64,000 nt of DNA from Jejuia pallidilutea (GTDB taxonomy: Bacteria > Bacteroidota > Bacteroidia > Flavobacteriales > Flavobacteriaceae): positions 434,001 to 498,000 of the forward strand of contig NZ_PVEO01000002.1 in NCBI RefSeq assembly GCF_002973595.1, written 5' to 3'. Positions 45,916-56,000 of this stretch are shown here, piece after piece. A program made the translations under genes and the position numbers. Under the pieces are notes generated by a model. The model did not search any database. It saw nothing but the letters and a program-made list of their open reading frames with translations, and was not told the origin of the DNA. The first letter of the stretch is position 1. The number at the start of each line of letters is the position of its first letter.

Positions 45916-48411
45916 TTAAATGTTTTTTGTTCTTAATCGTAATGCGTTACCTATTACCGAAACCGAGCTAAAACTCATTGCTAAAGCTGCTATCATTGGC
46001 GAGAGTAGTATTCCGAAGAATGGAAACAACACACCTGCTGCAATAGGTACACCTAAAGTGTTGTAGATAAGTGCAAAAAATAGGTTTTGCTTAATGTTCT
46101 TCATTACAGTATTACTCAAATTTTTTGCTTTTACAATACCGTGTAAATCGCCTTTTACTAAAGTTATCATAGCACTTTCTATCGCTACATCTGTTCCTGT
46201 TCCCATTGCAATACCTACATCACTTTTTGCCAATGCTGGTGCATCATTAATACCATCACCTGCCATAGCAACCACTTTCCCTTTTTCTTGCAGTTTCTCT
46301 ACTTCTTTGAGTTTATCTTCTGGTAGCATACTGGCTTTAAAATCTGCGAGATTAAGTTCTGATGCTACTGCTTTTGCAGTATCGTGATTATCGCCTGTTA
46401 GCATTATTACATCAATGCCTTTATCTTGAAGTGCTTTAATGGCTTTAGCACTTGTTTCTTTTATTTTATCGCCTATAACTACATATCCAACTACGGTTTC
46501 ATCTATTGACAAATAAGAAACTGTTTTACCCTGTTCTTGGTAAGATTTAGCTTCGTCTTTCATTTTAGAAGTAATATCCGCTTTAGCATATTCCATCATT
46601 TTAGGATTACCTAATGCTACATTTTTTCCATCAATTTTAGCTTCAACACCTTTTCCTGTAACAGCACTAAAATCTTCGGACTTTAAAATTTCTGCGTTGT
46701 GTTCTTTGCCATATTTAACTGTCGCTTCTGCCAAAGGATGTTCACTATTGGTATTTAATGAAACTATGTATTGTAACACTTCTTTTTCGCTTAAAGCAGC
46801 ATTAAAAGCTCCAACGGTTTCAACTGTTGGTTTTCCTTCGGTAATTGTTCCTGTCTTGTCAACGATAAGCGTATTTACCTTATCCATTTTTTCAAGAGCT
46901 TCAGCATTTTTAATCAATACACCATTTTGAGCACCTTTACCCACACCAACCATTACAGACATTGGTGTTGCTAAACCTAAAGCACAAGGACAAGCAATGA
47001 TTAGTACTGCAATTGCATTGACAAACGCATACACATAAACTGGTTCTGGTCCCCAAATAGACCATACAATAAATGTGATAATAGAAATAAGAACTACAAC
47101 TGGCACAAAATAGCCTGAAACTTTATCTGCTAAATTTTGAATAGGTGCACGACTTCTACTGGCATCATTAACCATATGAATGATTTGTGATAATAAAGTG
47201 TCACTTCCTACCTTTTCTGCTTTCATTAAAAAGGATTGATTCCCATTAATGGTTCCGCTACTTACTTTATCTTCTTGAGATTTGTTTACAGGAATGGGTT
47301 CACCTGTAATCATAGATTCGTCAATGGTTGTTTCACCTTCGGTTATCATACCATCTACAGGAATTTTATCTCCTGGTTTTACTTTTAGAATATCATTAAG
47401 TTCTATCTCGTCAATACTGACTTCAACTTCTTCACCATCTACTATTTTTATGGCCTTATTAGGTGCTAATTTCAACAGTTCTTTTACTGCCGAATTGGTT
47501 TTACTATGGGCACGAGCTTCTAACAACTGACCTAAAAGCACTAACGTTAAAATCACAGTTGCTGCTTCAAAATAGACGTGAACTGCGCCTGATTCAGTTT
47601 TAAATTGTTCAGGAAATACATCTGGAAACAACATCCCAAATACACTAAATAACCAAGCCACACCTGCACCGATTCCAATAAGTGTAAACATATTGAGATT
47701 CCACGTTTTTATGCTTCTATAAGCACGCTCAAAGAACATCCACGTAGCGTAAAAGACAACTGGAATGGATAAAACAAACTGAATCCAGTTCCAATATTTC
47801 TGTTCCATTATATCGTACAACGGATTGTTATTGAGCATTTCGCTCATAGCCATTAAGAAAATGGGCAAGGTAAATGCTGTGGCAATCCAAAATTTCTTTA
47901 ATAGCTTTTTATACGTTTTTTCTTCTGCTGAACTATCTGCTTCCATTGGCACTAAATCCATCCCACAAATAGGACACGAACCTGCTTCGTCTTTGACAAT
48001 TTCTGGATGCATCGGACACGTCCATTGTTCCTTTGAAGTTGCTGATAGATTTTGTTCTTCCACCAAATCCATTCCGCAAACAGGACAATCGCCTGGTTTA
48101 TCATAAGTTTTATCGCCTTCGCAATGCATAGGACAATAAAATGTGCCTGTACCTTTAGGTTGCTTTTCCTTTTTAGCTTCTGAATGCTGATGGTGTTCAC
48201 CTTGTTTATGAATGCTATATGTACCACCATCTTTTTTTAAGGCTTCTTGAAATGTTTCTATGGGAATATGTGATTCCATTTCTATGTTAGCTTCTGCCTT
48301 ATCTAAATCGACTGTTGCTTTTGAAACACCTCCTACTTTAGAGAGCGTTTCCTCAACGTGACTGCGACAACCGTTGCAGGTCATTCCGTGTATGTGATAT
48401 GTGTGTTTCAT
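45916..48411 (-). CDS. copA: Copper-exporting P1B-type ATPase
   Basis: 831 residues. An HMA domain (about 1-70, GMTCNGCRSHVEETL) is followed by two heavy-metal-binding ribbons (CPMHCEGDK...CPVCGMDL, CPMHPEIVK...CPICGMDL, about 90-160). The ATPase core has eight helices, the copper site CPCALGLATP, the phosphorylation site DKTGTITEGKP, SEHPLAEA as the nucleotide-domain HP motif and AGDGINDAPALA. It pumps Cu(I) out of the cytoplasm. The duplicated ribbons are an extension over the classic CopA. It sits 63 bases after the heme-binding gene. Confidence 0.95.
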   Translation of the reverse strand: MKHTYHIHGMTCNGCRSHVEETLSKVGGVSKATVDLDKAEANIEMESHIPIETFQEALKKDGGTYSIHKQGEHHQHSEAKKEKQPKGTGTFYCPMHCEGDKTYDKPGDCPVCGMDLVEEQNLSATSKEQWTCPMHPEIVKDEAGSCPICGMDLVPMEADSSAEEKTYKKLLKKFWIATAFTLPIFLMAMSEMLNNNPLYDIMEQKYWNWIQFVLSIPVVFYATWMFFERAYRSIKTWNLNMFTLIGIGAGVAWLFSVFGMLFPDVFPEQFKTESGAVHVYFEAATVILTLVLLGQLLEARAHSKTNSAVKELLKLAPNKAIKIVDGEEVEVSIDEIELNDILKVKPGDKIPVDGMITEGETTIDESMITGEPIPVNKSQEDKVSSGTINGNQSFLMKAEKVGSDTLLSQIIHMVNDASRSRAPIQNLADKVSGYFVPVVVLISIITFIVWSIWGPEPVYVYAFVNAIAVLIIACPCALGLATPMSVMVGVGKGAQNGVLIKNAEALEKMDKVNTLIVDKTGTITEGKPTVETVGAFNAALSEKEVLQYIVSLNTNSEHPLAEATVKYGKEHNAEILKSEDFSAVTGKGVEAKIDGKNVALGNPKMMEYAKADITSKMKDEAKSYQEQGKTVSYLSIDETVVGYVVIGDKIKETSAKAIKALQDKGIDVIMLTGDNHDTAKAVASELNLADFKASMLPEDKLKEVEKLQEKGKVVAMAGDGINDAPALAKSDVGIAMGTGTDVAIESAMITLVKGDLHGIVKAKNLSNTVMKNIKQNLFFALIYNTLGVPIAAGVLFPFFGILLSPMIAALAMSFSSVSVIGNALRLRTKNI

Positions 48412-48474
48412 TGAATTTATTTTTTCTTTTCTTTAAAGAAAAATGAACTAATCCATTCTACTTATATCAGAATT

Positions 48475-48930
48475 TTAATTTAAACTATCTTTAATTTGTT
48501 TCATATAACCAATTATAAGTTCTTTTTCACCTGTCGATAAAAGGGCATTTTTGTGAATTAGCGTATAAGACCAAAGGGGCATTTCGCCATTTTCAATTTG
48601 ATTGATGATGGATTTTAGTTTACTGTTTTTTCTTCTATTTGAATAATCATCCCATTCATTAAAATTTAATTCTGCCTTGCCTTCTTTGATATGGTCTTCA
48701 AGAAACCAGGCTACCGGTTGCACCTTATTGTACCAAGGATATATTGTATTGTTACTGTGGCAATCATAGCAAGAGACTTGTAATTTGTTCTTGATATCAT
48801 TTGGGACATCATTTACCAACATAAAGTCGGTTTTTGGAACAACTTCACTTTGGTTGCGCGTTGTGGGGATAAATTGAATCCCCACAAACGCCACCAACAA
48901 CACTATTGCTATGATTTTTAAAATCTTCAT
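48475..48930 (-). CDS. Membrane-anchored heme-binding domain protein
   Basis: 151 residues: an N-terminal membrane segment or signal (1-20) and a haem_bd-type domain with a single c-type motif CYDCH followed by SNNTIYPWYNKVQPVAWFLE, the pattern of this family. The heme would be attached in the periplasm. Its start abuts the stop of the DUF3347 gene, so they are cotranscribed. A redox or electron-transfer role in copper handling is plausible but unproven. Confidence 0.87.
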   Translation of the reverse strand: MKILKIIAIVLLVAFVGIQFIPTTRNQSEVVPKTDFMLVNDVPNDIKNKLQVSCYDCHSNNTIYPWYNKVQPVAWFLEDHIKEGKAELNFNEWDDYSNRRKNSKLKSIINQIENGEMPLWSYTLIHKNALLSTGEKELIIGYMKQIKDSLN

Positions 48931-49533
48931 TTAGTTAATTTCCTTTTGGACTTTTCCACAGTTCAACATCTTGCTTCCATAATAGGGATTCTTAATATCC
49001 TTGCTCATACTTAACCAAGCTGAACCACCATCGTACATTGGACAAAATTGCTCATATAGTTTTACTTGTGTTCCTGTAATAGCTACCATATCAGTAATAT
49101 CCTTACTTAAAACTTTAAAGTGCTCACGTTGATGTGCTATTGGACTTTCTGAAATATGTTCTGCGTGTTCCGTAGCATCTTCGATAATGTCCTTTAATTC
49201 TGATTGCTGGGCATCTGTAAATTTTGAAATGTCAAGCTTTCCTAATGACGTTGCGAGGGTTGCACCCAATTCTTTAGCTTTGGCATTATCATCTACCACT
49301 AAGGCATCCTTTAAGTTGAAATAGTCATTTAATATTGTTTGAGAATTTGTATCTCCATTCATTGCCATTTTCTTTTTCTTACCATCGTGATGACCATCGC
49401 TATTGTCGTGATTCATTTCTGTATTATGACCTTCATCGTTGTTATGTTCTTTTTTTGCGTCTTTACAAGACATTGTTGTTAGGCTTATAAAAGCCATTAC
49501 CATAATTGTTGTTATTAATTTTACTTTTTTCAT
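48931..49533 (-). CDS. DUF3347 lipoprotein, copper-associated
   Basis: 200 residues: a lipoprotein signal (ending LTTMSCKD), a His/Asp-rich stretch (about 30-55, [20 protein letters not shown]), then a DUF3347 domain (about 65-195) with [25 protein letters not shown] and the Cys/Met motif [13 protein letters not shown] ending LNCGKVQ. The same domain is fused to the C terminus of the RND adaptor in this operon. It probably binds copper in the periplasm for oxidation or export. It lies 52 bases after the oxidase gene. Confidence 0.87.
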   Translation of the reverse strand: MKKVKLITTIMVMAFISLTTMSCKDAKKEHNNDEGHNTEMNHDNSDGHHDGKKKKMAMNGDTNSQTILNDYFNLKDALVVDDNAKAKELGATLATSLGKLDISKFTDAQQSELKDIIEDATEHAEHISESPIAHQREHFKVLSKDITDMVAITGTQVKLYEQFCPMYDGGSAWLSMSKDIKNPYYGSKMLNCGKVQKEIN

Positions 49534-49585
49534 TTTGACTTACTTTTAAGATTAATATTTGTTTATATAAAATTGTTATTTATTA

Positions 49586-51859
49586 TTAAAATCGAACTAA
49601 TAGTCCGCCACCCCAACCATATCGGTTGTTATAATTCCCTTGAATTGAAAAATTTCGAGATAAGATGTACGATGCTCCAATTAGCCATTGAGTTTCACCT
49701 TCATAAGATTTGTTGTTTTCTAACTCATTAACCCATCCAAAATCTGCTCTGTACTCATATTCTCCTTCCAAGAAAATTCTTGGAAAAATCAATAATTCCC
49801 TGTCCAGACGTATTCTTGGGCGCAATTGATGGTCCATACTCACATCTACATTAAATCTATAGGGTGTAAAATATTTTATACCAATCAACCCTACAGTATT
49901 AAACTCATCATACGAATTTGGGATTTCGGTTTCAGTATTTACACCAACATATAAACGAACCCAATCATTGAGGTATCTATTGTAACTAACTTCAGCTTCA
50001 AGATTTTTATCATAATCTAACTCGGCTCTTAAACCAAATTCATTTCTGATATTACTTGTGGTTAAAAAAAGTTCATTGAAGTTTGAACCTGTTCGAGCCA
50101 TTCCCCAAGAATAATAATGGTCTGTCTCGTCAATTAGGTTTTGTACTGGATAAGGCTTCATCCTTTCATCTCGTGGTGTATCATAACTAAATACTCTTGC
50201 CATACCACCCATCATATGATATAACACGTGACAATGAAAGAACCAATCACCATATTCTTCGTTATAAAATTCGATGACCACTTTTTGCATAGGTGGTACA
50301 TTGACGGTATGTTTTAATGGGGAACGTTCGCCATTTTCATTGATGACCCTAAAGTAATGTCCGTGTAAGTGCATTGGATGATGCATCATTGTTAGGTTAT
50401 TCAAAGTAATTCTAGTAACCTCTCCACCTTTAATTTTAATTTTGTCTGTTTCCGAAAGTGGTATGCCATTCAAACTCCAAACATAACGTTGCATATTACC
50501 TGTTAGATTAAGTAAAAGGTCGGTTACAGGTATGTCTGCCTTATAAGTCGTGTTTTCTTTTGCCTTTAAAAAATCATAATTGAAATAGGTTTTACGTGTG
50601 TCATAATTAAATGAAGTGGTGTCCTTTTGCATCATCTTATGATTCATTGGCATCACATCCTTTTTCATTTCCATATTCATTTCATTCTCCATCTGTCCAT
50701 CTTTCATATCCATATTCATCTTCATCCCATATTTCTGCATTAGGACTTCTGGTGTGTTACTGTTTTTATTTCCTACTAAAGCAGGTGCACCCATCTTCAT
50801 ATCCATTTTTGCCATTTGCTTCATCATAGCTACTTTATCTGGTCTGTCTATAACTGTTGCTGGATACAGTTTTCCGCTACCTAAACGAATGGACATATTA
50901 CCAGAACCATCTTGTGCTGTTGCGGTAATTTCCAATGTGCCTTCTGGAATGGTTACAATCACATCATAGGTTTCGGCAATTGCAAAAAGAAATCGGTTTT
51001 TATATTTTGGTGTTACATCCACACCATCACTCGCTACAATCATCGGGTTACCACCACCAAAATCCAGCCAATAATAAGATGAAGCAGATGCATTAATAAA
51101 ACGTAGTCGTACTTTTTCACCTGCTTTAAACTCTGGATATTCTGCAACTTTTTTACCATTGGCTAAAAACGCAGGATAGTAGATATCTGCAATATCTGCA
51201 CCTTCCATTCTATCGCGCCAAAATTTGAATTGTGCGCCTAATGCATCTTCTTTTATAACTCTGCTTAATGGTACCGCTGTTCCTTTTTTAACCTGATACC
51301 ACTCATTTCCTCGTTTAAGGTTTCGCAGTACATTTATTGGTTTTTCATTTGTCCAATCGGAAAGGACTACGACTAAATCCTTATCATAGTCCAAGGTCTT
51401 TTCTTTAGGATGAATGACTATTGAGCCATAAACTCCTTTTTGCTCTTGCAACATCGTGTGGGAATGATACCAATATGTGCCAGATTGGTTTATAGGTATT
51501 CTATATTGAAATGTAGTGTTTGGTTTTATAGGTGGCGTAGTTAAATAAGGTACACCATCATAAAAATTAGGAAGTATTAAACCGTGCCAATGTACAGAGG
51601 TTTCTTCATCCATTTTATTGGTTACGTTAATAATAGCGAGGTCACCTTCATTAAATTCTAATGTAGGACCTGGAATTCCACCATTAATTGTCATTCCTTT
51701 GGCGGTTACACCTGAAAGAGTTATTTCATTTTCTTCTATAGTAAGGTTATACTCTTGTATGTTTCGGCCTTCTTCTTTTCTATCTTGACCATTTGTACCA
51801 ACTTGGGCAAATGCCATTGAAGTTAGAAACAAGAGAAATATTGTGTTAAATGTTTTCAT
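49586..51859 (-). CDS. Multicopper oxidase fused to a CopB-like beta-barrel
   Basis: 757 residues. After a signal peptide (1-19) come three cupredoxin domains with all copper ligands: HWHG (90-93), WYHSH (130-134), HHPMHLHGH (493-501) and FHCHVLYHMM (541-550). A Met-rich insert (about 345-410, including MNMDMKDGQM and EMNMEM) resembles the copper-binding region of CopA/PcoA-type oxidases. The last 165 residues (about 590-757) are not cupredoxin: they read as amphipathic strands (YNRYLNDWVRLYVGVNTE, FFLEGEYEY-like) ending GGGLLVRF and resemble the CopB outer-membrane barrel. The oxidase would convert Cu(I) to Cu(II) and the barrel would anchor it to the outer membrane. It is between cusC and the DUF3347 gene. 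Confidence 0.88.
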   Translation of the reverse strand: MKTFNTIFLLFLTSMAFAQVGTNGQDRKEEGRNIQEYNLTIEENEITLSGVTAKGMTINGGIPGPTLEFNEGDLAIINVTNKMDEETSVHWHGLILPNFYDGVPYLTTPPIKPNTTFQYRIPINQSGTYWYHSHTMLQEQKGVYGSIVIHPKEKTLDYDKDLVVVLSDWTNEKPINVLRNLKRGNEWYQVKKGTAVPLSRVIKEDALGAQFKFWRDRMEGADIADIYYPAFLANGKKVAEYPEFKAGEKVRLRFINASASSYYWLDFGGGNPMIVASDGVDVTPKYKNRFLFAIAETYDVIVTIPEGTLEITATAQDGSGNMSIRLGSGKLYPATVIDRPDKVAMMKQMAKMDMKMGAPALVGNKNSNTPEVLMQKYGMKMNMDMKDGQMENEMNMEMKKDVMPMNHKMMQKDTTSFNYDTRKTYFNYDFLKAKENTTYKADIPVTDLLLNLTGNMQRYVWSLNGIPLSETDKIKIKGGEVTRITLNNLTMMHHPMHLHGHYFRVINENGERSPLKHTVNVPPMQKVVIEFYNEEYGDWFFHCHVLYHMMGGMARVFSYDTPRDERMKPYPVQNLIDETDHYYSWGMARTGSNFNELFLTTSNIRNEFGLRAELDYDKNLEAEVSYNRYLNDWVRLYVGVNTETEIPNSYDEFNTVGLIGIKYFTPYRFNVDVSMDHQLRPRIRLDRELLIFPRIFLEGEYEYRADFGWVNELENNKSYEGETQWLIGASYILSRNFSIQGNYNNRYGWGGGLLVRF

Positions 51860-51862
51860 TGT

Positions 51863-53098
51863 TTACTGAATTAAATAATTAATGATTGTACTTTGCACAT
51901 AGTAGGTCTTCACAGATTCTATTTGGTTCATTTGAAACTTTAGCTGCAACTCTTGAATATCCAAAACATCATTAAAATCAATCGTTCCTGTTTCATAGCT
52001 TTTGATTAAAATGTCTTCTGCATCTTTGGCTTGCTGTAGGTTTTTGGTTTGGGTAGCATAACTTATTCTTGCAGAAATGCGTTCGTTATTCGCTTTGTCT
52101 AAAAGCGTTTCCAATGCATTTAAACGTTCCTGTTTTTGAGCAGTAATTTCCTGCTGTTGCAAATCATTTTGTTTGGTTTGGGATTTATATTTCTTATTGA
52201 AAATTGGGATAGATACCGAAACCATTGGCATTACAATATCCTTTCCGTTATCGCTGAAATCCATATTTGGTCTTTCAGCAACATTGATGTAATCTAATCC
52301 GAAACCAATCATTGGACTACTTTCTTTTTGATTCAATAATTCTGATTGCTCTATGGATTGATAGAGTTTATCATATTTTAGTAATTCAGGATGTACCGAT
52401 AGATTTTCAGTATTGATTTCAAAATCTTCAATCGGAATTGTTAAGCTATCTACCACAGTAACTACAACATCATTTTTCCTATTCAAAAGGTTATTAAAAT
52501 TAGTTCGTTCTGCTAAAAACTGTTGTTGCAACACGTCTTTTAATTGCTGTAAATCGTTTTGTCGCATTTGCAAACGCAATACATCTACTGCTGACGCATT
52601 ACCAACCTCTACTGAAGTCAACGCCATAGTTTCATAGGTTTTTAATAGTTGGATATTTTGAGCTAATACGTCTTGTTTGGCTTTATTGGCGTATAACTTG
52701 TAATAAGATTGTGCTACTGATGCTATCAGTCTTCGTTTGGCAATAACAATATCTTCGTATTTAGCATCTGCCAATGCACTTACATAATTTTCTCTTGATG
52801 TTATTGTACCAAACCAAGGCAACATTTGTTTTGCTGACACTTTAAAACGCTGTGCTCCTGTTCGTGTTTCTGGCTCACTCACAAAATAACCAACACCAAA
52901 TTCGGTATTAGGAATGGTGTTGACCTCGTTTACCTTTTCGGAAGCTCTTTTGTATTGTAACTCAAACTTTTGAATTTCTGGATTGTTTGTTAAGGCTTCA
53001 TCGATAAGTATTTCTAATTGTTGAGCATTCGCAAAAAGACTCAAGAAACAAGAGCCAAGAGCCAAGACGATTTTTATTTGTATTGATTTATATTTCAT
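51863..53098 (-). CDS. cusC: TolC-family outer-membrane efflux channel
   Basis: 411 residues. A signal peptide (1-25) is followed by the two outer-membrane-efflux repeats with long helices (LEILIDEALTNNPEIQKFEL near 28; SVHPELLKYDKLYQSIEQSE in the second repeat) and the GTIDFNDVLDIQELQLKFQ terminus. It forms the outer channel of the CusABC pump. The start overlaps the pump gene stop by four bases and it ends three bases before the oxidase gene. Confidence 0.9.
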   Translation of the reverse strand: MKYKSIQIKIVLALGSCFLSLFANAQQLEILIDEALTNNPEIQKFELQYKRASEKVNEVNTIPNTEFGVGYFVSEPETRTGAQRFKVSAKQMLPWFGTITSRENYVSALADAKYEDIVIAKRRLIASVAQSYYKLYANKAKQDVLAQNIQLLKTYETMALTSVEVGNASAVDVLRLQMRQNDLQQLKDVLQQQFLAERTNFNNLLNRKNDVVVTVVDSLTIPIEDFEINTENLSVHPELLKYDKLYQSIEQSELLNQKESSPMIGFGLDYINVAERPNMDFSDNGKDIVMPMVSVSIPIFNKKYKSQTKQNDLQQQEITAQKQERLNALETLLDKANNERISARISYATQTKNLQQAKDAEDILIKSYETGTIDFNDVLDIQELQLKFQMNQIESVKTYYVQSTIINYLIQ

Positions 53099-56000
53099 TT
53101 TGATGTTCTTTTAAGTTGAACTTCTGCTTTCCAGCTATACAATACTGGTACAACAAACAAAGTGATTAAGGCTATAAGCATTCCACCAAAACTTGGTATT
53201 GCCATAGGTATCATAATATCACTACCTCTTCCTGTAGATGTTAATACTGGTAATAATGCTAAAATGGTCGTAGCTGTAGTCATTAAACAAGGTCTGATAC
53301 GTTTTTCTCCTGCTTCTACAACAGATGCTCTTACTTCCTTTTTATTATCCGGTGTATTTCTACCGAATGTTTGAGTTAAATAGGTTGCCATAACTACACC
53401 ATCATCGGTTGCAATTCCGAATAGTGCAATAAACCCTACCCAGACTGCAACACTTAAATTAATTGGGTGTATTTGGAATAAATCACGTAGATTTTCGCCA
53501 AAGAAATTAAAGTTTAAAAACCATCCTTGACCATACAACCAAATCATAATAAAACCACCTGCAAATGCTACTGCAATACCTGTAAATACCATTAATGACG
53601 TACCTACAGAACGGAATTGGAAATACAGAATTAAGAAAATAATTGCTAATGCTAAAGGCACAACAACCGACAAGGTTTTTTCGGCTCGCAACTGATTTTC
53701 GTATGTTCCTGTAAATTGGTAGTTAATACCTTTTGGAACTACTAATTCGCCACTATCTATCTTTTGCTGAATTAGAGCTTGTGCGCTTTCAACTACATTG
53801 ACTTCGGCAAAACCATCTAGTTTATCGAACAATACATAGCCAACTAAAAAGGTATCTTCACTTTTAATGATTTGTGGACCTTGTTCGTAACTTATAGTTG
53901 CCAATTCGCTTAAAGGCACAGGACTTCCTTTTTCAACTGGCACATAAATCTGTTGTAAGTCTGTTGGGTTTGCTCGTAATTCTCTTGGGTATCGTACTCG
54001 TACACCATATCGCTCTCGACCTTCTACCGTTTGGGTTAAGACCATACCACCAACTGCTACTTTTAATACATCTTGAACATCTTGTATCGAAATGCCATAA
54101 CGTGCAATTTTCTCTCTATCAATATCAATTAACAAATAGGGTTTACCAACAATACGGTCTGCAAAAACAGCTTCTTTTTTAACACCTTCAGCTTCCTTGA
54201 TGATGTTTTCTAATTGCACACCAAACGCTTCAATCTGCTTTAAGTCTTGACCTTTTACTTTAATTCCCATAGGTGCTCTCATTCCTGTTTGAAGCATTAC
54301 CAATCGGGTTTCAATAGGTTGTAGCTTTGGTGCAGAGGTTACGCCTGGCAATTTGGTAACTTTTACAATTTCATTCCAAATATCATCTGGTGATTGTATT
54401 TCAGGTCTCCAATTTCGATAGAACTCTCCATTATTGTCTGGAATGAGTTGAGACCTTTCGACTGTGCTCAAGGTGACATTTTCTGTATTATTTGGATTTG
54501 CGATAAATCGACCATCTTTTAATTCAAACAAGCCATCATTATTCACTTTGTAGCGTTGGCGTACTCCGTTTTCATTCAGCATATATTCTGGTTTATACTG
54601 AATGATATTTTCATACATCGACAAAGGTGCTGGGTCTAATGCAGATTCTGTACGACCTGCTTTTCCAACTACAGTTTCGATTTCAGGAATACTGGCAACT
54701 GCCATATCTAACTGCTGTAAAACACGCTTATTTTCTTCTACACCAGAATGTGGCATAGAAGTAGGCATCAATAAAAAAGAACCTTCATTTAACGATGGCA
54801 TAAATTCTTTGCCTGTGTTTTTCATAATGAAAAAACCAGCAATGACAATTGCAGTTGGAATAGACAAAAACAATAATTTATTATCTAAACACCATCTTAA
54901 AATTCGAGTATAATACCTGATAAACAATGAGAAAACACCCAATAAGCCAAAGCAAATGACACCAACAAAGATGAGGTTCCAGAAGATACTTTTATCAACT
55001 CCTAAAGGTCTCCAATATTCCGCTAACAGAAATACTATTGCAGTTGTACATATTATGATATTAATTAAGTTGGATTGTTTTTCTGTTATTTTATTTTGAG
55101 TACTTAACAATGCTGTGATACCAAAAGCTATCAATATTAATCCTAACCAATAACCATAGATTATTGCTATTATCCCTAATACTATTAAAACGCCATTTAA
55201 AGCATATTTAAAATGCGTTTTTATGCTTTTCTTTCTGAATAAAAACGCTGCAAAAGGTGGAATTAAAAACAATGCTACAATTATTGAAGCTGTTAATGCA
55301 AAGGTTTTTGTGAATGCTAATGGTCTGAATAGTTTTCCTTCCGCTCCAATCATTGTAAATACAGGAATGAAACTGATAATAGTTGTCATAACTGCGGTTA
55401 CGATTGCACCAGACACTTCAGCTGTTGCGTTATAGACTACTGTGTTTATGGGTAACTTTTTATGAGATTCCTCGTCGCTCGTTCCTTGCTCTGTCGGAAT
55501 GACATTTTCGTTTTCATCCAAATGCCTTATAATGTTTTCTGATAGTATGACACCTACGTCGACCATTGTACCAATAGCAATAGCAATACCTGATAATGCC
55601 ACAATATTAGCATCAACACCAAAGAGTTTCATCGCAATAAACACCATTAAAACCGCTACTGGTAAAAGTCCAGAAATTAGTATGGAAGCTCGAAGATTAA
55701 ATACCATAATGATAATTACCAGGATGGTAATTAAGATTTCTAAAGTCAATGCTTCATTGAGTGTACCTAAAGTTTCTTGTATCAGTTCTGTTCTGTCATA
55801 AAATGGGACTATTGTTACTTGGGAAGTTCTACCATCCGCCAATACTTTTGAAGGTAATCCTGCACTTAATTCATTAATCTTCTCTTTCACATTATTGATT
55901 ACTTCCATTGGGTTTGCGCCATAACGAGCCACCACAACAGCACCAACAACCTCTGCTCCTTCTTTATCTAATAAACCACGTCTTGTTGCAGGACCTAATG

